DNA of 64,000 nucleotides from Pseudomonadota bacterium (lineage in GTDB: Bacteria; Pseudomonadota; Gammaproteobacteria; Pseudomonadales; Moraxellaceae), in assembly GCA_021851865.1 (NCBI GenBank), contig JAJZBU010000004.1:1-64000 (forward strand), in the 5' to 3' direction. Shown here in pieces: positions 44,919 through 58,316 of the stretch. The notes beneath the pieces were generated by a model. It saw nothing but the letters and a program-made list of their open reading frames with translations. It ran no database searches and was not told where the DNA came from. The position numbers were made by a program, and so were the translations under genes. Position 1 is the first letter of the stretch. Every line of letters begins with the position of its first letter.

Positions 44919-45993
44919 ATGATCACGGTTGAGGTCGCGCTACCAGGCCGCGCCTATCCCATCCACATCGCCGCGGGCCTGTTGGCGCGCGCTGATCTGC
45001 TCTTGCCGCACATCCCGGGTCGACAGGTTCTGGTGGTGAGCAACCCTACGGTGGCCGCTCTCTACATGGCGCCGCTGCGCGCTACCTTGCAGGCGGCGGG
45101 ATTGCGCGTCGCCGAGCATCTGCTGCCCGACGGCGAGGTCTATAAGGATCTTGAGCACGTCGCCGGTATCTTCGACACTCTGCTCGCTGAAAACATGGAC
45201 CGGCGCTGCACGGTGCTCGCTCTCGGCGGTGGCGTCGTCGGTGACATGGCCGGGTTCGCCGCCGCCTGCTATCAGCGCGGGGTGAATTTCATCCAGGTGC
45301 CGACCACCCTGCTGGCGCAGGTCGACTCCAGTGTCGGCGGCAAGACCGGCGTCAACCATGCGCGCGGCAAGAACATGATCGGCGCCTTCAAGCAGCCGTC
45401 CTTGGTGTTGATCGATACCGCGGTTCTGGCGACCTTGCCGCGCCGCGAGTTGGCGGCGGGACTGGCGGAAGTCATCAAGTACGGGCTCATCCGCGACGCC
45501 GACTTCCTGCACTGGCTGGGCGCGCACGCCGACGCGCTGCTGCAGGGCGAACCACAGGCGCTGGCGCAGGCCATCGCCGTCAGCTGTCGGCACAAGGCCG
45601 CGGTCGTCATCGCCGATGAATTCGAGCAGGGCGAGCGCGCCTTGCTCAACCTCGGACATACCTTCGGGCACGCCATCGAGACCCATACCGGCTATGGCAG
45701 CTGGTTGCATGGCGAGGCCGTCGCCGTCGGCATGCTGATGGCAGCGCGCATGTCGCAAGGGCGCGGTGATCTGAGCGCTGACGAGGTCGCCGGGCTTGAG
45801 GATCTGCTGCGTCGCTGTGGTCTGCCGACGCAAGCACCGGCGATGCAGGCGGCCGACTTCCAAAGCTGGATGGCGCACGACAAAAAAGTGCTCGATGGCC
45901 GCCAACGCTTGGTGTTGCTGCGCGCCCTCGGGCATGCTGAAGTGGTCGAGGTCGACGCTGATGAGCTGCACCGGGCTTTGCTGGAGATGCTGC

Positions 45994-46001
<8 letters not shown>
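44919..46001 (+). CDS. aroB: 3-Dehydroquinate synthase
   Basis: AroB makes 3-dehydroquinate from DAHP with NAD and a divalent metal. The 360-residue protein has [34 protein letters not shown] and the metal ligands in [14 protein letters not shown] and [15 protein letters not shown]. The ATG at 44919 has GAGAGG upstream. It lies after aroK and its 3' end overlaps the SPOR-domain gene by eight bases. The pairing aroK-aroB is conserved among gammaproteobacteria. Confidence 0.97.
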
Positions 46002-46617
<616 letters not shown>

Positions 46618-46646
46618 GACCCAGTGGCGGGCAGATTTGGGGGTGT

Positions 46647-46675
46647 TTGCCCTTGTCGTCATAAGCTAGTAATAT
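46647..46675 (+). promoter_or_regulatory. Candidate sigma-70 promoter for gltBD
   Basis: TTGCCC and TAATAT lie 17 bases apart in the gap after the SPOR gene, 80 bases before the gltB ATG. The -10 differs from consensus at one position. A T-rich run follows at 46682-46690. Confidence 0.5.
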
Positions 46676-46755
46676 AGTCTGCCTTTTTTGTGGCCTTCGG
46701 CCTGCCTCGTACAGGCCCGCCTTCCTTAACGCTCTGTTTTTTAAGGGTGCTGCCC

Positions 46756-49700
46756 ATGCAAGAAGCTGCCCGCGCGAAGGGGCTCTACAGCCCTGATGAT
46801 GTCCGCGATAATTGTGGATTCGGAATGATCGCGCATCGTCGCGGCGAAGCCAGCCACGACCTGGTCAGGACGGCCATACATTCGCTCAGCTGCATGACGC
46901 ACCGAGGCGCCATCGCGGCCGATGGCAAGACGGGTGACGGCTGCGGGCTCATGCTGAAGATGCCGCAGAAGTTTTTCCGCACGATCGCGGAAGAGCAGTG
47001 GGAGGCGACCCTGTCGCCGGTCTTCGCCGTCGGCATGGTCTTTCTCCATCCCGACGCCGCCATGGCCGCCGAGGCGCAGCGCGTGCTCGGTGAGCAGATC
47101 CGCGCCGAAGGCCTGCAGATCGTCGGCTGGCGGCCTCTGCCGGTGAATCCCGAGGTTTGCGGCGAGATCGCCCGGCGCAGTCTGCCGCAGTTCCAGCAGG
47201 TCTTCGTCGACGCCCCCGGTCATGACGAGGCCAGCTGCAATCGCAAGCTCTTCCTGGCGCGCCGGCGTGCCGAGCAGCGACTGGCCAGCGACGAGTATTT
47301 CTACGTGCCATCGCTATCGGCGAGCGTCGTGGTCTACAAGGGTCTGGTCATGCCCGCCGACCTGACCCACTTCTACACAGACCTCGCCGATGAACGGCTG
47401 ACGTCTTCCATCGTCGTCTTCCATCAGCGCTTCTCCACCAACACCCTGCCGCGTTGGCCGCTGGCGCATCCTTTCCGCTATCTCGCGCACAATGGCGAGA
47501 TCAACACGATCAGCGGCAATCGCGCCTGGGCCATGGCGCGCGCGCCGAAGTTCGTCAATCCCTTGCTGCCTGGGGTGGAAAAATTTCATCCCCTCGTCAA
47601 CCTGCGCGGCTCCGACTCCTCCAGCATGGACAATATGCTGGAAATTCTGATCAGTGGCGGCATGGATCTCTTCCGCGCCCTGCGTCTGATGGTGCCGCCG
47701 GCTTGGCAGAACGTCGAGACCATGGACGCCGATCTGCGCGCCTTTTATGAATACAACTCCAAGCACATGGAAGCCTGGGATGGCCCTGCCGGCATCGTCA
47801 CCACGGATGGCCGCTACGCCGTCTGCATGCTCGATCGCAATGGTCTGCGGCCTTCCCGTTGGGTCATCACGCGCAATGGCTACATCACCCTGGCGTCGGA
47901 GATCGGCGTCTGGGACTATCGCCCCGAAGAAGTGGTGGCCAAAGGTCGCGTCGGGCCAGGACAGATCCTCGCCGTCGACACGCAAAGCGGTGAGCTCTTG
48001 CGGACCGCCGACATCGACGCCCGCCTCAAGGCGGCGCATCCCTACAAGGACTGGCTGCGCACCCAAGTGCTGCGCATCGACCACGACGAAGAAGTGGAGA
48101 AGGAATTCTGCCGTTACGCCGACGCTGAACAGCTGAAAGTGCAGCAAAAGCTCTTTCTGATGAGCATGGAAGAGCGTGACCAGATTCTGCGGCCGCTCGC
48201 CGAGGTCGGTCAGGAAGCCGTCGGTTCAATGGGCGATGACACGCCGATGGCGGTCTTGTCCCTGCGTGAACGTCATCTCGCCGACTATTTCCGCCAGCAG
48301 TTCGCTCAGGTCACCAACCCTCCGATCGATCCGCTGCGCGAAGCCATCGTCATGTCGCTCGAGACTTGCCTCGGTGCCGAGCAGCACGTTTTCGAAGTCG
48401 CGCCCAAGCACGCTGATCGTGCCATCCTGGCGTCGCCGGTGCTGTCGCACAGCAAGATGGAGCAGATCCGTAATATCGATCGCCCGGGCTACCGTTTGCA
48501 GCAGATCGATCTGTTCTATGCGCCTGAACGGGGTCTGCGCGCCGCCATCGAGGACCTTTGCCGCGTCGCCGAAAGCGCCGTGCGTTCCGGTGTCACCCTG
48601 CTTTTGCTCAGCGACCGCAAGGTGCAGCGCGACCTCTTGCCGATACATGCCTTGCTGGCGACCGGCGCTGTGCATCACCACCTGATCGATTGTGGTCTGC
48701 GTTGCGACGCCAACGTGCTGCTGGAGACCGGTACGGCGCGCGATCCGCACCACTTTGCCACCCTCATCGGTTTCGGTGCCACCGCCATCTACCCCTATCT
48801 CGCCTACGATGTCATCCATGACATGGTGCGCACCGGCGAACTGCTCGGCGATCCGCTCGAGCTGCAGTCGAATTATCGCAAAGGCCTCAACAAGGGCCTG
48901 CTCAAGATCCTCTCCAAGATGGGCATCTCGACGGTGGCTTCTTACCGTGGCGCCCAGCTCTTTGAAGCGGTCGGTCTCGCCAGCGAAGTGGTCAATCTCT
49001 GCTTCCGTGGCGTCGCCAGTCGCATCGAGGGAGCCGGTTTTGCTGAACTCGAGCAGGACCAGAAGGCCTTGCAGGAACTCGCCTTCAAGGTGCGTCAGCC
49101 GGTCGATGTCGGCGGTGTGCTCAAATTCGTCCACGGCAAGGAATACCACGCCTTCAATCCTGATGTCATCGCCGACTTGCATCGAGCCGTGCACTCCGGC
49201 GATTACCAACATTATCGCCAGTACGCCGATCGGGTGAATGGTCGTCCGGTGGCGACCTTGCGCGATCTCATGGTGCCGAAGGCCGGCCTCACCCCGATCG
49301 ACCTGGCGCAGGTGGAAGGCATCGAAGCCATCCTGCCGCGTTTCGACTCGGCCGGCATGTCCCTCGGCGCTCTGTCGCCGGAGGCGCACGAGTCCATCGC
49401 CATCGCCATGAACACCCTGGGTGGGCGTTCCAACTCCGGTGAGGGCGGCGAGGATCCGGCGCGTTACGGCACCTTGCGCAACTCCAAGATCAAGCAGGTG
49501 GCGTCGGGACGTTTCGGCGTCACGCCGGCCTACCTGATGTCAGCGGAAGTTCTGCAGATCAAGGTGGCGCAGGGCGCCAAGCCGGGTGAAGGCGGGCAGT
49601 TGCCGGGGGGCAAGGTCAATGCTCTCATCGCGCGTCTGCGCTACTCGGTGCCGGGGGTCACGCTGATCTCGCCGCCGCCGCATCATGACATCTATTCGAT

Positions 49701-51216
49701 CGAGGATCTGGCACAGCTGATCTTCGATCTGAAACAGGTCAATCCGCAGGCGCAAGTGTCGGTGAAGCTGGTCTCTGAGCCCGGTGTCGGCACCATCGCC
49801 GCCGGCGTCGCCAAGGCCTATGCCGATTTCATCACCATCTCGGGCTATGATGGCGGCACCGCGGCCTCGCCCTTAAGTTCCATTCATTACGCCGGCTCGC
49901 CTTGGGAATTGGGGATTGCCGAAGCGCAACAGGCGCTGTGCGCCAACGATCTGCGCGGCAAGGTGCGGGTGCAGACCGATGGCGGCCTCAAGACCGGCCT
50001 CGACGTCGTCAAGGCGGCCATCCTCGGCGCCGAGTCCTTCGGCTTCGGCACGACGCCGATGGTCGCTCTCGGCTGCAAATATCTGCGCATCTGTCATCTC
50101 AACAACTGCGCCACCGGCGTCGCCACACAACGCGAAGATCTGCGCGAACAGCACTACATCGGCGAGCCGGAGATGTTGATGAACTTCTTCCGCTTCGTCG
50201 CCATGGAGACGCGCGAGTGGATGGCTCGCTTCGGCGTGCGTTCCTTGGCGGAGCTCATCGGGCGCACCGATCTTCTCGAGATTCTGCCGGGTGTGACGAG
50301 CAAGCATCAGCGCCTCGATCTGCGTCCCCTTCTCGCCAATCCGCACGTGCAGGACAAACCGCAGTTCTGTCAGGTGGAGCGCAATCAGCCTTTCGATCAG
50401 GGAATCCTGGCCGAGCGCATGGTCGCGGCGATCCTGCCGGCCATCGAAAAGAGGTCGGGCGGCGTGTTCGAGTTCAAGGTCGGCAACTGCGATCGCTCCC
50501 TCGGTGCCCGCCTGTCCGGTGAAATCGCGCGGCGTTATGGCGATCTTGGCATGCAGTCCACCCCGATCGAGCTGCGCCTGACCGGCACCGCCGGCCAGAG
50601 CTTCGGCGTGTGGAACGCCGGGGGGCTGCACATGCACCTCGAAGGCGACGCCAATGACTACGTCGGCAAGGGCATGGCCGGTGGTAAGCTGGTCATCGTG
50701 CCGCCGACGGGATCACCCTTCGCCTCGCAGGAGACGGCCATCATCGGCAATACCTGTCTTTATGGCGCCACCGGCGGACGGCTGTTCGCGGCCGGCACTG
50801 CCGGCGAGCGCTTTGCCGTGCGCAACTCCGGCTGCCACGCCGTCATCGAAGGCGCCGGCGATCACTGCTGTGAATATATGACCGGTGGCCTGGTCACCGT
50901 CCTCGGGCGCACCGGCCTCAATTTCGGCGCCGGCATGACCGGCGGCTTCGCCTACGTCCTCGATCTCGAGAACGACTTCTTCGACCGCTGCAATCATGAG
51001 CTGATCGATCTGCATCGCATCAGCACCGAGCCGATGGAAGCGCACCGGCATCATCTGCGCGAAGTGCTCGAAGAATACGTCGCCGAGACCGACAGTGCCT
51101 GGGGACGTTCGCTCCTGCAGCGATTCGATGAGATGGCGCGCAAGTTCTGGTTGGTCAAGCCAAAGGCGGCCAACATGAAAGAGCTGCTCAACAGCGTACG
51201 CCGTAATCCGATGTGA
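46756..51216 (+). CDS. gltB: Glutamate synthase (NADPH) large subunit
   Basis: GltB moves the glutamine amide to 2-oxoglutarate, giving two glutamates. The 1,486-residue protein begins with a short leader, and the N-terminal nucleophile is Cys in [14 protein letters not shown]. The glutaminase domain contains [19 protein letters not shown]. The FMN/2-oxoglutarate barrel has [15 protein letters not shown]. The iron-sulfur cysteines are in [15 protein letters not shown]-like sequence near residue 1115-1125, and the C-terminal GXGXG beta-helix follows. The ATG at 46756 gives the shorter propeptide seen in homologues. The gene is followed by gltD after 28 bases. Confidence 0.97.
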   Translation: MQEAARAKGLYSPDDVRDNCGFGMIAHRRGEASHDLVRTAIHSLSCMTHRGAIAADGKTGDGCGLMLKMPQKFFRTIAEEQWEATLSPVFAVGMVFLHPDAAMAAEAQRVLGEQIRAEGLQIVGWRPLPVNPEVCGEIARRSLPQFQQVFVDAPGHDEASCNRKLFLARRRAEQRLASDEYFYVPSLSASVVVYKGLVMPADLTHFYTDLADERLTSSIVVFHQRFSTNTLPRWPLAHPFRYLAHNGEINTISGNRAWAMARAPKFVNPLLPGVEKFHPLVNLRGSDSSSMDNMLEILISGGMDLFRALRLMVPPAWQNVETMDADLRAFYEYNSKHMEAWDGPAGIVTTDGRYAVCMLDRNGLRPSRWVITRNGYITLASEIGVWDYRPEEVVAKGRVGPGQILAVDTQSGELLRTADIDARLKAAHPYKDWLRTQVLRIDHDEEVEKEFCRYADAEQLKVQQKLFLMSMEERDQILRPLAEVGQEAVGSMGDDTPMAVLSLRERHLADYFRQQFAQVTNPPIDPLREAIVMSLETCLGAEQHVFEVAPKHADRAILASPVLSHSKMEQIRNIDRPGYRLQQIDLFYAPERGLRAAIEDLCRVAESAVRSGVTLLLLSDRKVQRDLLPIHALLATGAVHHHLIDCGLRCDANVLLETGTARDPHHFATLIGFGATAIYPYLAYDVIHDMVRTGELLGDPLELQSNYRKGLNKGLLKILSKMGISTVASYRGAQLFEAVGLASEVVNLCFRGVASRIEGAGFAELEQDQKALQELAFKVRQPVDVGGVLKFVHGKEYHAFNPDVIADLHRAVHSGDYQHYRQYADRVNGRPVATLRDLMVPKAGLTPIDLAQVEGIEAILPRFDSAGMSLGALSPEAHESIAIAMNTLGGRSNSGEGGEDPARYGTLRNSKIKQVASGRFGVTPAYLMSAEVLQIKVAQGAKPGEGGQLPGGKVNALIARLRYSVPGVTLISPPPHHDIYSIEDLAQLIFDLKQVNPQAQVSVKLVSEPGVGTIAAGVAKAYADFITISGYDGGTAASPLSSIHYAGSPWELGIAEAQQALCANDLRGKVRVQTDGGLKTGLDVVKAAILGAESFGFGTTPMVALGCKYLRICHLNNCATGVATQREDLREQHYIGEPEMLMNFFRFVAMETREWMARFGVRSLAELIGRTDLLEILPGVTSKHQRLDLRPLLANPHVQDKPQFCQVERNQPFDQGILAERMVAAILPAIEKRSGGVFEFKVGNCDRSLGARLSGEIARRYGDLGMQSTPIELRLTGTAGQSFGVWNAGGLHMHLEGDANDYVGKGMAGGKLVIVPPTGSPFASQETAIIGNTCLYGATGGRLFAAGTAGERFAVRNSGCHAVIEGAGDHCCEYMTGGLVTVLGRTGLNFGAGMTGGFAYVLDLENDFFDRCNHELIDLHRISTEPMEAHRHHLREVLEEYVAETDSAWGRSLLQRFDEMARKFWLVKPKAANMKELLNSVRRNPM

Positions 51217-51241
51217 CGGGTGCATCCGAACCGAGGTCTGA

Positions 51242-52669
<1,428 letters not shown>

Positions 52670-52704
52670 AAACCGGCATGGCGCCGGTGAGGGAGGATGA
52701 GTGT

Positions 52705-53769
52705 ATGGCCGAGTTACACAATGATCGTTTCTTGCGTGCCCTACAGGGGCAGGCGGTGGACCGTACACCCGTCTGGATGATGCGTCAGGCCGGGCGCTAT
52801 CTGCCGGAGTATCGCGCGTCGCGGGCGCGTGCCGGTAGCTTTCTCGATCTTTGCAAAAACCCCGAGTTGGCCTGCGAGGTCACCCTGCAGCCGCTTGCCC
52901 GCTATGAGCTCGATGCCGCCATCCTCTTCTCCGACATCCTGACCATCCCCGACGCCATGGGCCTCGGCCTCTATTTCGAAGAAGGCGAAGGGCCACGCTT
53001 TCGGCATCCGGTGCGCACCGAGGCCGACATCCTCGCTTTGCCGCAGCTACGCGCCGAGGTCGATCTCGACTACGTCATGCAGGCGGTCACGACGATACGC
53101 TCGGCCCTCGCCGGTCGCGTGCCGCTGATCGGCTTTTCCGGCTCGCCCTGGACCCTCGCCTGCTACATGGTGCAAGGCGGCAGCAGCCGCGATTTCCGGC
53201 AGATCAAGACCCTGCTCTATCGCAGCCCGGAGCTGATGCACGCCCTGCTCGAACGTCTCGCCGTGGCCGTCACCGACTATCTTAATGCCCAGATCCGTGC
53301 CGGCGCCCAGGCGGTGCAGATTTTTGACACCTGGGGCGGGGTGCTGGCGGAAGGCGCTTATCAGGCCTTCTCGCTCGCCTATATGCAGCGCATCGTCGCC
53401 GGTCTCCTGCGCGAGCATGAGGGACGTCGCGTCCCGGTCATCCTTTTCACCAAAGGTGGCGGTGGCTGGCTCGAGGCCTTGTCGGCGAGCGGCGCCGACG
53501 CCATCGGACTGGACTGGACGGTGCACCTTGGCGACGCCCGTCGCCGCGTTGCCGGCCGTTGTGCCTTGCAAGGCAATATGGATCCCGCCGTGCTCTATGC
53601 CGAACCGGCGACGATCCGCGCCGAGGTGGCGCGTCTGCTCGAGCAGTATGGCGCCGGCCCGGGCCATGTCTTCAATCTCGGTCATGGCATCGAACAGCAC
53701 GTCGATCCTGACGCGCCCAAGGTCTTCATCGACGCTGTGCATGAGCTGAGCGCCGGCTACCACGGCTGA
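52705..53769 (+). CDS. hemE: Uroporphyrinogen decarboxylase
   Basis: HemE decarboxylates uroporphyrinogen III to coproporphyrinogen III in heme synthesis. The 354-residue barrel has [17 protein letters not shown], the substrate-binding loop, then [12 protein letters not shown] with the catalytic Asp, [12 protein letters not shown], and [13 protein letters not shown] near the end. A GGGAGG site lies 9 bases before the ATG at 52705. It follows gltD in the same order as in Pseudomonas. Confidence 0.97.
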   Translation: MAELHNDRFLRALQGQAVDRTPVWMMRQAGRYLPEYRASRARAGSFLDLCKNPELACEVTLQPLARYELDAAILFSDILTIPDAMGLGLYFEEGEGPRFRHPVRTEADILALPQLRAEVDLDYVMQAVTTIRSALAGRVPLIGFSGSPWTLACYMVQGGSSRDFRQIKTLLYRSPELMHALLERLAVAVTDYLNAQIRAGAQAVQIFDTWGGVLAEGAYQAFSLAYMQRIVAGLLREHEGRRVPVILFTKGGGGWLEALSASGADAIGLDWTVHLGDARRRVAGRCALQGNMDPAVLYAEPATIRAEVARLLEQYGAGPGHVFNLGHGIEQHVDPDAPKVFIDAVHELSAGYHG

Positions 53770-53783
53770 CGCTGGGAGGAGTT

Positions 53784-55451
53784 ATGGCCGGCCTGCAAAG
53801 TCTGCGCGACCTGCGTCGTCTGCGTGAGATCCTGGGGGTGCTCATCCTCTATGGATTCGATGATTTTTTGCAATGGGTCGGCCTCGGCCGCCAGGCCTCC
53901 GTCATCAACCGCCTCCTGCGCCGTCAAGCGCCCCCCGGGCTCGCGCGTCTGCCGCGCGAGCAGCGCGCGCGCCTGGCGCTCGAGGAACTTGGGCCCACCT
54001 TCGTCAAGCTCGGCCAGATTCTGGCGACGCGCGTCGATCTGCTGCCCATGGAGTGGATCGTCGAGCTCGAAAAGCTGCAAAACCATGTCGCCGCTCAGCC
54101 TTTCAGCGAACTGCGCGCGGCGGTTGAACAGAGTCTGGGACGGCCGCTCAAAACGGTCTTTCTTGAGGTCGAGGAAGAGGCTTTGGGCAGCGCTTCGATG
54201 GCGCAGGTGCACCGCGCCCGTCTCCTCGACGGCAGCCCGGTCGTCTTAAAGATCCGTCGCCCCGGACTGCGTGAGCGCGTCGATGCCGATATGCGCCTGC
54301 TGCAGCAGCTGGTGGCGATCGCCGAGAGCCAGTCGCCGGAGTGGCGGCATTTTCAGCCTTTGGCGCTGTTGCGCGAGTTTCGTCGTTCCCTGGCGCGGGA
54401 GATGGACTTTTCTGTCGAAGCGCGCGCCGCCGAGCGCATCGCGGCACATCTGGCCGCCTGCGATTATGTGCAGATCCCGCGTGTGTACTGGGACTATACC
54501 TCGGAGGCGCTCAACGTTCAGGAGCTGATCGAAGGCATTCCGGCGACCGACATCGCTGCTCTCGACGCCGCCGGCCACCGGCGCGAGGTGATCGCGCGCC
54601 GCTGCGCCGCCGTGGTGTGGAAGATGATGCTCGAGGACGGGTATTTTCATGCCGATCCGCACCCGGGCAACTTTCTCATCCTGCCCGGGGATCGTATCGC
54701 CCTGCTCGATTTCGGCATGATTGGACGCCTCGGCAGCTGGCGTCGTGAACAGTTGCTGCGGCTGGTGCGCGGCATCCTCCAGCAGGAACCGGAAGTGGTC
54801 ACCCAGGTGTTGCTGGAGTGGAGCGCGGGCCTGCCCATGCAGCGCGATCTGCTCAATGGCGAGGTGAGCGGCTTCATCGAACGCTTTGACGGCGTCGCGC
54901 TCGAGAACCTCGACATCGCGGCGCTCCTGCATGATATCGCGAGCATCCTGCGCCATCATGGCGTCGGCCTGCCCAGCGACATCGCCTTGTTGATCAAGGC
55001 GTGCTTGACCCTGGAAGGTTTTGGCCGCTCTCTCGCGCCGCGTTTTGACCTCATGCAAGAAGCCATTCCCTTGCTGCGCAAGACCTTGCGCGGACGCTAT
55101 GCCCCGAAAAAATTGGCGCGCGCCCTGCGCACCCGCGCCTTGGACATGGTCGAGCGCGTCTACCATCCTGGTAGCGTCAGCGCGCTGTCTGGCGCGCCCT
55201 ACATGTCATCGGGCTTGCGTCCGCAGGAGATCGATCATTGGGTGACGCGCTTCGAAAGAGCCGCCGCCCGCCAGACCAGCGCCACCCTCATCGCTGGCAT
55301 CGCCATCGCTGGTGGCCTTCTCGCCCTGCTACCGCGCGGTCCGCATCTGCTCGGTGTCCAGATCCTAGGCTGGCTCTTCCTGCTGGCGTCCGCCCTCTAC
55401 GGTGGCTGGCTCTGGCTGGCGCAGTGGTGGGTCTTGCGCGGCCGCGAGTGA
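53784..55451 (+). CDS. UbiB/ABC1 (AarF) family atypical kinase
   Basis: The 555-residue protein belongs to the ABC1/ADCK family. FVKLGQILATRVDLLP is the KxGQ motif, EEEALGSASMAQVHRARL is the Ala-rich nucleotide loop, and VVLKIRRPG is followed by DGYFHADPHPGNFL, LLDFGMIG and two C-terminal hydrophobic helices (about 500-550). UbiB supports ubiquinone synthesis and lipid handling in the membrane. The location next to hemE, away from ubiE-ubiJ, suggests a second UbiB-like paralogue rather than UbiB itself. That is inference. It is convergent with the next gene, with six bases between. Confidence 0.88.
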   Translation: MAGLQSLRDLRRLREILGVLILYGFDDFLQWVGLGRQASVINRLLRRQAPPGLARLPREQRARLALEELGPTFVKLGQILATRVDLLPMEWIVELEKLQNHVAAQPFSELRAAVEQSLGRPLKTVFLEVEEEALGSASMAQVHRARLLDGSPVVLKIRRPGLRERVDADMRLLQQLVAIAESQSPEWRHFQPLALLREFRRSLAREMDFSVEARAAERIAAHLAACDYVQIPRVYWDYTSEALNVQELIEGIPATDIAALDAAGHRREVIARRCAAVVWKMMLEDGYFHADPHPGNFLILPGDRIALLDFGMIGRLGSWRREQLLRLVRGILQQEPEVVTQVLLEWSAGLPMQRDLLNGEVSGFIERFDGVALENLDIAALLHDIASILRHHGVGLPSDIALLIKACLTLEGFGRSLAPRFDLMQEAIPLLRKTLRGRYAPKKLARALRTRALDMVERVYHPGSVSALSGAPYMSSGLRPQEIDHWVTRFERAAARQTSATLIAGIAIAGGLLALLPRGPHLLGVQILGWLFLLASALYGGWLWLAQWWVLRGRE

Positions 55452-55457
55452 GCCCAT

Positions 55458-56279
55458 TCAGGGCTGGGCGTCGGTCGTCGTCGCAGCGGCGTCAGGAGCG
55501 AGGGTAGGCGGGCTCAGAGCATCCGGATCGTCGTGCCGTCCATTCCACTCGCAGGTGCCGGCGGTCGGTGGCGATTGCGTGCCGATGGCATAGTGACCGA
55601 CGCGCTCGAAGCCGTGCGCCACCGCTGCTTCCATCTTGTCGACGGCTTTGGCCATGCGCTGCTGCGGCGGAATCGCCGGGATGATGAGGTCATGCGCCAG
55701 AATCTGCAACTGGGCGCGCATGCGATCGGGCTGAAACACCGCCATGCGATGCTGCAGCACATAGGCCATGTCACCTTCCTTGAAGATGAGAAAGCCGTAG
55801 TAATAGTGTTTGTCGACGTCCTTGCGGTCGGGTGAGTCTTTCGGCCGCATGAGCAGGGTGTCGACGGCGAACAGCCCCTCATGGCCGCGCACCCGCACGA
55901 AGACCTTGCCGCGCTCCTTGATCAGCTTGATGCGACCGGAGGCCGGCATGATCGTGCGCAGGTAGTTGGAGTAGACGATCTCGGCGATGGTGCGATCTGC
56001 GGCAAAAGGCGGAATGCGCGCGTAGGGACTCTCATTGATCCGCAGATCATCGATGCGGAAGAAGCGGTTCTCGGCATCCCAGATGCTGAGCGAGTCGCCG
56101 ACGTGGTCACAGGCCTCGGTCAAGGTGACCTGTCCACGAAAGGTATTGCTGAACAGCGGCAGGGTATAGGCGCGCTGTGGCGCATGATAGTAGCCCTGGG
56201 TTTGCACTTTGGTGCTGGCGCAGGCGGCCAACATCAAGCTGACGCAGGTCAGGCTTATTTTTTTTATGATTCTGCTCAC
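55458..56279 (-). CDS. Lipoprotein of unknown function
   Basis: A GTG at 56279 with GGAG ten bases upstream gives a standard lipoprotein signal: SRIIKKISLTCVSLMLAAC with Cys20. The 273-residue protein then has TEACDHVGDSLSIWDAENRF, a long middle beta-rich region and a C-terminal tail rich in Ala, Thr and Pro. I do not recognise a family. It follows the uup-like gene by four bases on the same strand, so the two may share a transcript. An ATG in frame at 56300 would overlap that gene and is less likely. Confidence 0.7.
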   Translation of the reverse strand: MSRIIKKISLTCVSLMLAACASTKVQTQGYYHAPQRAYTLPLFSNTFRGQVTLTEACDHVGDSLSIWDAENRFFRIDDLRINESPYARIPPFAADRTIAEIVYSNYLRTIMPASGRIKLIKERGKVFVRVRGHEGLFAVDTLLMRPKDSPDRKDVDKHYYYGFLIFKEGDMAYVLQHRMAVFQPDRMRAQLQILAHDLIIPAIPPQQRMAKAVDKMEAAVAHGFERVGHYAIGTQSPPTAGTCEWNGRHDDPDALSPPTLAPDAAATTTDAQP

Positions 56280-56283
56280 GGCG

Positions 56284-58056
56284 TCACTTCTCCAGGGCAT
56301 CCCAGCGTTCGAGAAGATCGATCAGGGTGTCCTCGATGACGACCAGGCGATCTCCTGCTTCCTTTGCCCGCCTATTGTCAAGGAAGAATGTCGGGTCGTC
56401 CATTTGTTCTTGTAACTGCGCCTGTTCCTGTTCGAGCGCGGCGATCTGTGCCGGAATGGCGGCCAGCTCGCGCTGTTCCTTGTTACTCAGTTTGTGCGGG
56501 CGCGCCGGGGCTGTCGCCGGCTTGCGTGGACGTGTCGCGGGCGACGGCGTGACGACGCTGTTCGGGCGCTGGCGCAGCAGGTCCTGGTAACCGCCGATGT
56601 ACTCCTCGACCCGTCCCTGGCCGTCGAAGTACCAGATCGAATCGACGACCTGATCGAGGAAGGCGCGATCATGCGAGATCAACAGCAAGGTGCCGGTGAA
56701 TTGCGCCAGGCGGTCTTCGAGCAGCTCCAGGGTTTCGAGGTCGAGGTCGTTGGTCGGTTCGTCGAGGATGAGCAGATTGCATGGGCGGGCGAGCAGGCGC
56801 GCCAGCAGCAGACGGTTGCGCTCGCCGCCGGAGAGGCTGCGTACCGGCGAGCGCGCGCGGCGAGCGGTGAAAAGGAAGTCCTGCAGATAAGACATGATGT
56901 GGACGTCGCGATCGGCGACGCGCACATGATCGGAACCGCCGGCGACGCTGTCGATGACGCTGGCCTCGGGGTCGAGGCTCTCGCGATGCTGATCGAAATA
57001 CGCCGTCTGCAGTCGCGTCCCCTGGCGCAGATGGCCGTGCGTCGGTGACAACTCGCCGAGAAGCAGGCGGATCAGGGTCGACTTGCCGACGCCATTGTCT
57101 CCGACCAGGCCGATGCGGTCGCCGCGCAGCACCGTGGCAGAAAAGTCATCGATCAGCGGGCGCGCATCGAAACCATAGCTGAGATGCTCGATGGCCAGCA
57201 CCAAGCGCCCGGAGCGTTCGGCGTCGCTGATCTGGAATTGCGCTTGTCCCTGCCGCTGCCGTTGTTCGGCCTTTTCCTGGCGCAGGCCGAGGAGGGCGCG
57301 CACACGACCTTCATTGCGGGTGCGCCGCGCCTCGATCCCCTGGCGGATCCAGACCTCCTCCTCGGCCAAGCGGCGATCGAAGAGTGCGCGCTCGCGGCTT
57401 TCATTGGCCAGACGCTGGGTACGGCGCTGCAGCGCTTGATCGTAGCCGCAGCGGTAGTCGTGCACCTGGCCGCGATCGATTTCCCAGACGCGTTCGCCGA
57501 TGGCGCGCAGGAAAGCGCGATCATGGCTGATGACGATGAGGGCGCCGCGCCAGTTCAGCAGGTGCTGCGTCAGCCACTCGATGCTGCTGATGTCGAGGTG
57601 GTTGGTCGGTTCGTCGAGGAGCAGGACATCGGGCTCGCTCGCCAGGGCACAGGCGAGCAGCACGCGGCGCTTGCGGCCACCGGACAAGGTGGCAAAATCG
57701 ACGTCGGCGGCGAGCTCGAGGCGCGCCAACCAATGCCGCGCTGCCTGCTCGCGTTGATAGGGCTCGCGCGTCTGGTCCATGGCCAGGGCCGCCTCGACGA
57801 CGGCGAGGGTAGGGCCTTGCAGCGCGGTCGGGATGTCTTGCGGCAGGGTGGCGATACGCAGCGACTGCCGCTGGATGAGTTCGCCGGCGTCGAGAGCGAT
57901 CTGACCGGCGATGACGCCGAGCAGAGAGGACTTGCCGGCGCCGTTGCGACCGATGACGACGATGCGCTCGCCCTCCTGGACCCCGAGGTTGACGTGATCG
58001 AGCAAGGCGCCATCGCCACAGGCGAGTTGTGCGTCTTTCAGGGTGAGCAGGGTCAT
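56284..58056 (-). CDS. uup: ABC-F family ATPase, Uup type
   Basis: The 590-residue protein has two ABC ATPase domains joined by a basic linker, with no membrane domain, as in ABC-F proteins that act on ribosomes. Walker A sequences are GRNGAGKSS (36-44) and GDNGVGKST, signatures LSGGRKRR and LSGGERNR, and Walker B LLLDEPTNHLD and LILDEPTNDLD. The charged C-terminal coiled coil (about 530-590) is typical of Uup, which aids ribosome function and DNA transposition control in Escherichia coli. Start at ATG 58056. Divergent from slyX. Confidence 0.92.
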   Translation of the reverse strand: MTLLTLKDAQLACGDGALLDHVNLGVQEGERIVVIGRNGAGKSSLLGVIAGQIALDAGELIQRQSLRIATLPQDIPTALQGPTLAVVEAALAMDQTREPYQREQAARHWLARLELAADVDFATLSGGRKRRVLLACALASEPDVLLLDEPTNHLDISSIEWLTQHLLNWRGALIVISHDRAFLRAIGERVWEIDRGQVHDYRCGYDQALQRRTQRLANESRERALFDRRLAEEEVWIRQGIEARRTRNEGRVRALLGLRQEKAEQRQRQGQAQFQISDAERSGRLVLAIEHLSYGFDARPLIDDFSATVLRGDRIGLVGDNGVGKSTLIRLLLGELSPTHGHLRQGTRLQTAYFDQHRESLDPEASVIDSVAGGSDHVRVADRDVHIMSYLQDFLFTARRARSPVRSLSGGERNRLLLARLLARPCNLLILDEPTNDLDLETLELLEDRLAQFTGTLLLISHDRAFLDQVVDSIWYFDGQGRVEEYIGGYQDLLRQRPNSVVTPSPATRPRKPATAPARPHKLSNKEQRELAAIPAQIAALEQEQAQLQEQMDDPTFFLDNRRAKEAGDRLVVIEDTLIDLLERWDALEK

Positions 58057-58118
58057 GCTTGTCAGTCTCCAGGAAAGCAGGGATGATACGCCGGGTGCGA
58101 CACCCATGGGGAGGCAGA

Positions 58119-58316
58119 ATGGATCGTATCGACCGACTGGAGAGCCAGCTGGCCTTTCAGGATGATCTGCTCGAGACGCTCAATCGTCTGGTGGCGGAGC
58201 AGCAGACCAGCCTGCTACTGCTGCATCGCGAGATCATCGCCTTGCGCCAGCGCGTGCAGCAGATCGAAGGGCCGGTGGTGGTCAGCGCCAATGAGCCGCC
58301 ACCGCCGCATTACTGA
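58119..58316 (+). CDS. slyX: SlyX-family small coiled-coil protein
   Basis: A 65-residue protein starting MDRIDRLESQLAFQDDLLET, with coiled-coil heptads over residues 3-50 and the SlyX end EPPPPHY. Function unknown, and it is common in proteobacteria. A GGGGAGG site precedes the ATG. It lies divergent to uup and tail to tail with the DUF4442 gene. Confidence 0.93.
   Translation: MDRIDRLESQLAFQDDLLETLNRLVAEQQTSLLLLHREIIALRQRVQQIEGPVVVSANEPPPPHY

Noticed and set aside
48226-49389. 387-codon open frame antisense to gltB
   Set aside because: Antisense shadow of a highly conserved gene, and no recognisable protein features.
52672-52688. Terminator between gltD and hemE
   Set aside because: A short hairpin is present but no T run follows, and it sits directly before the hemE ribosome-binding site. 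It is more likely neutral or a minor attenuator.
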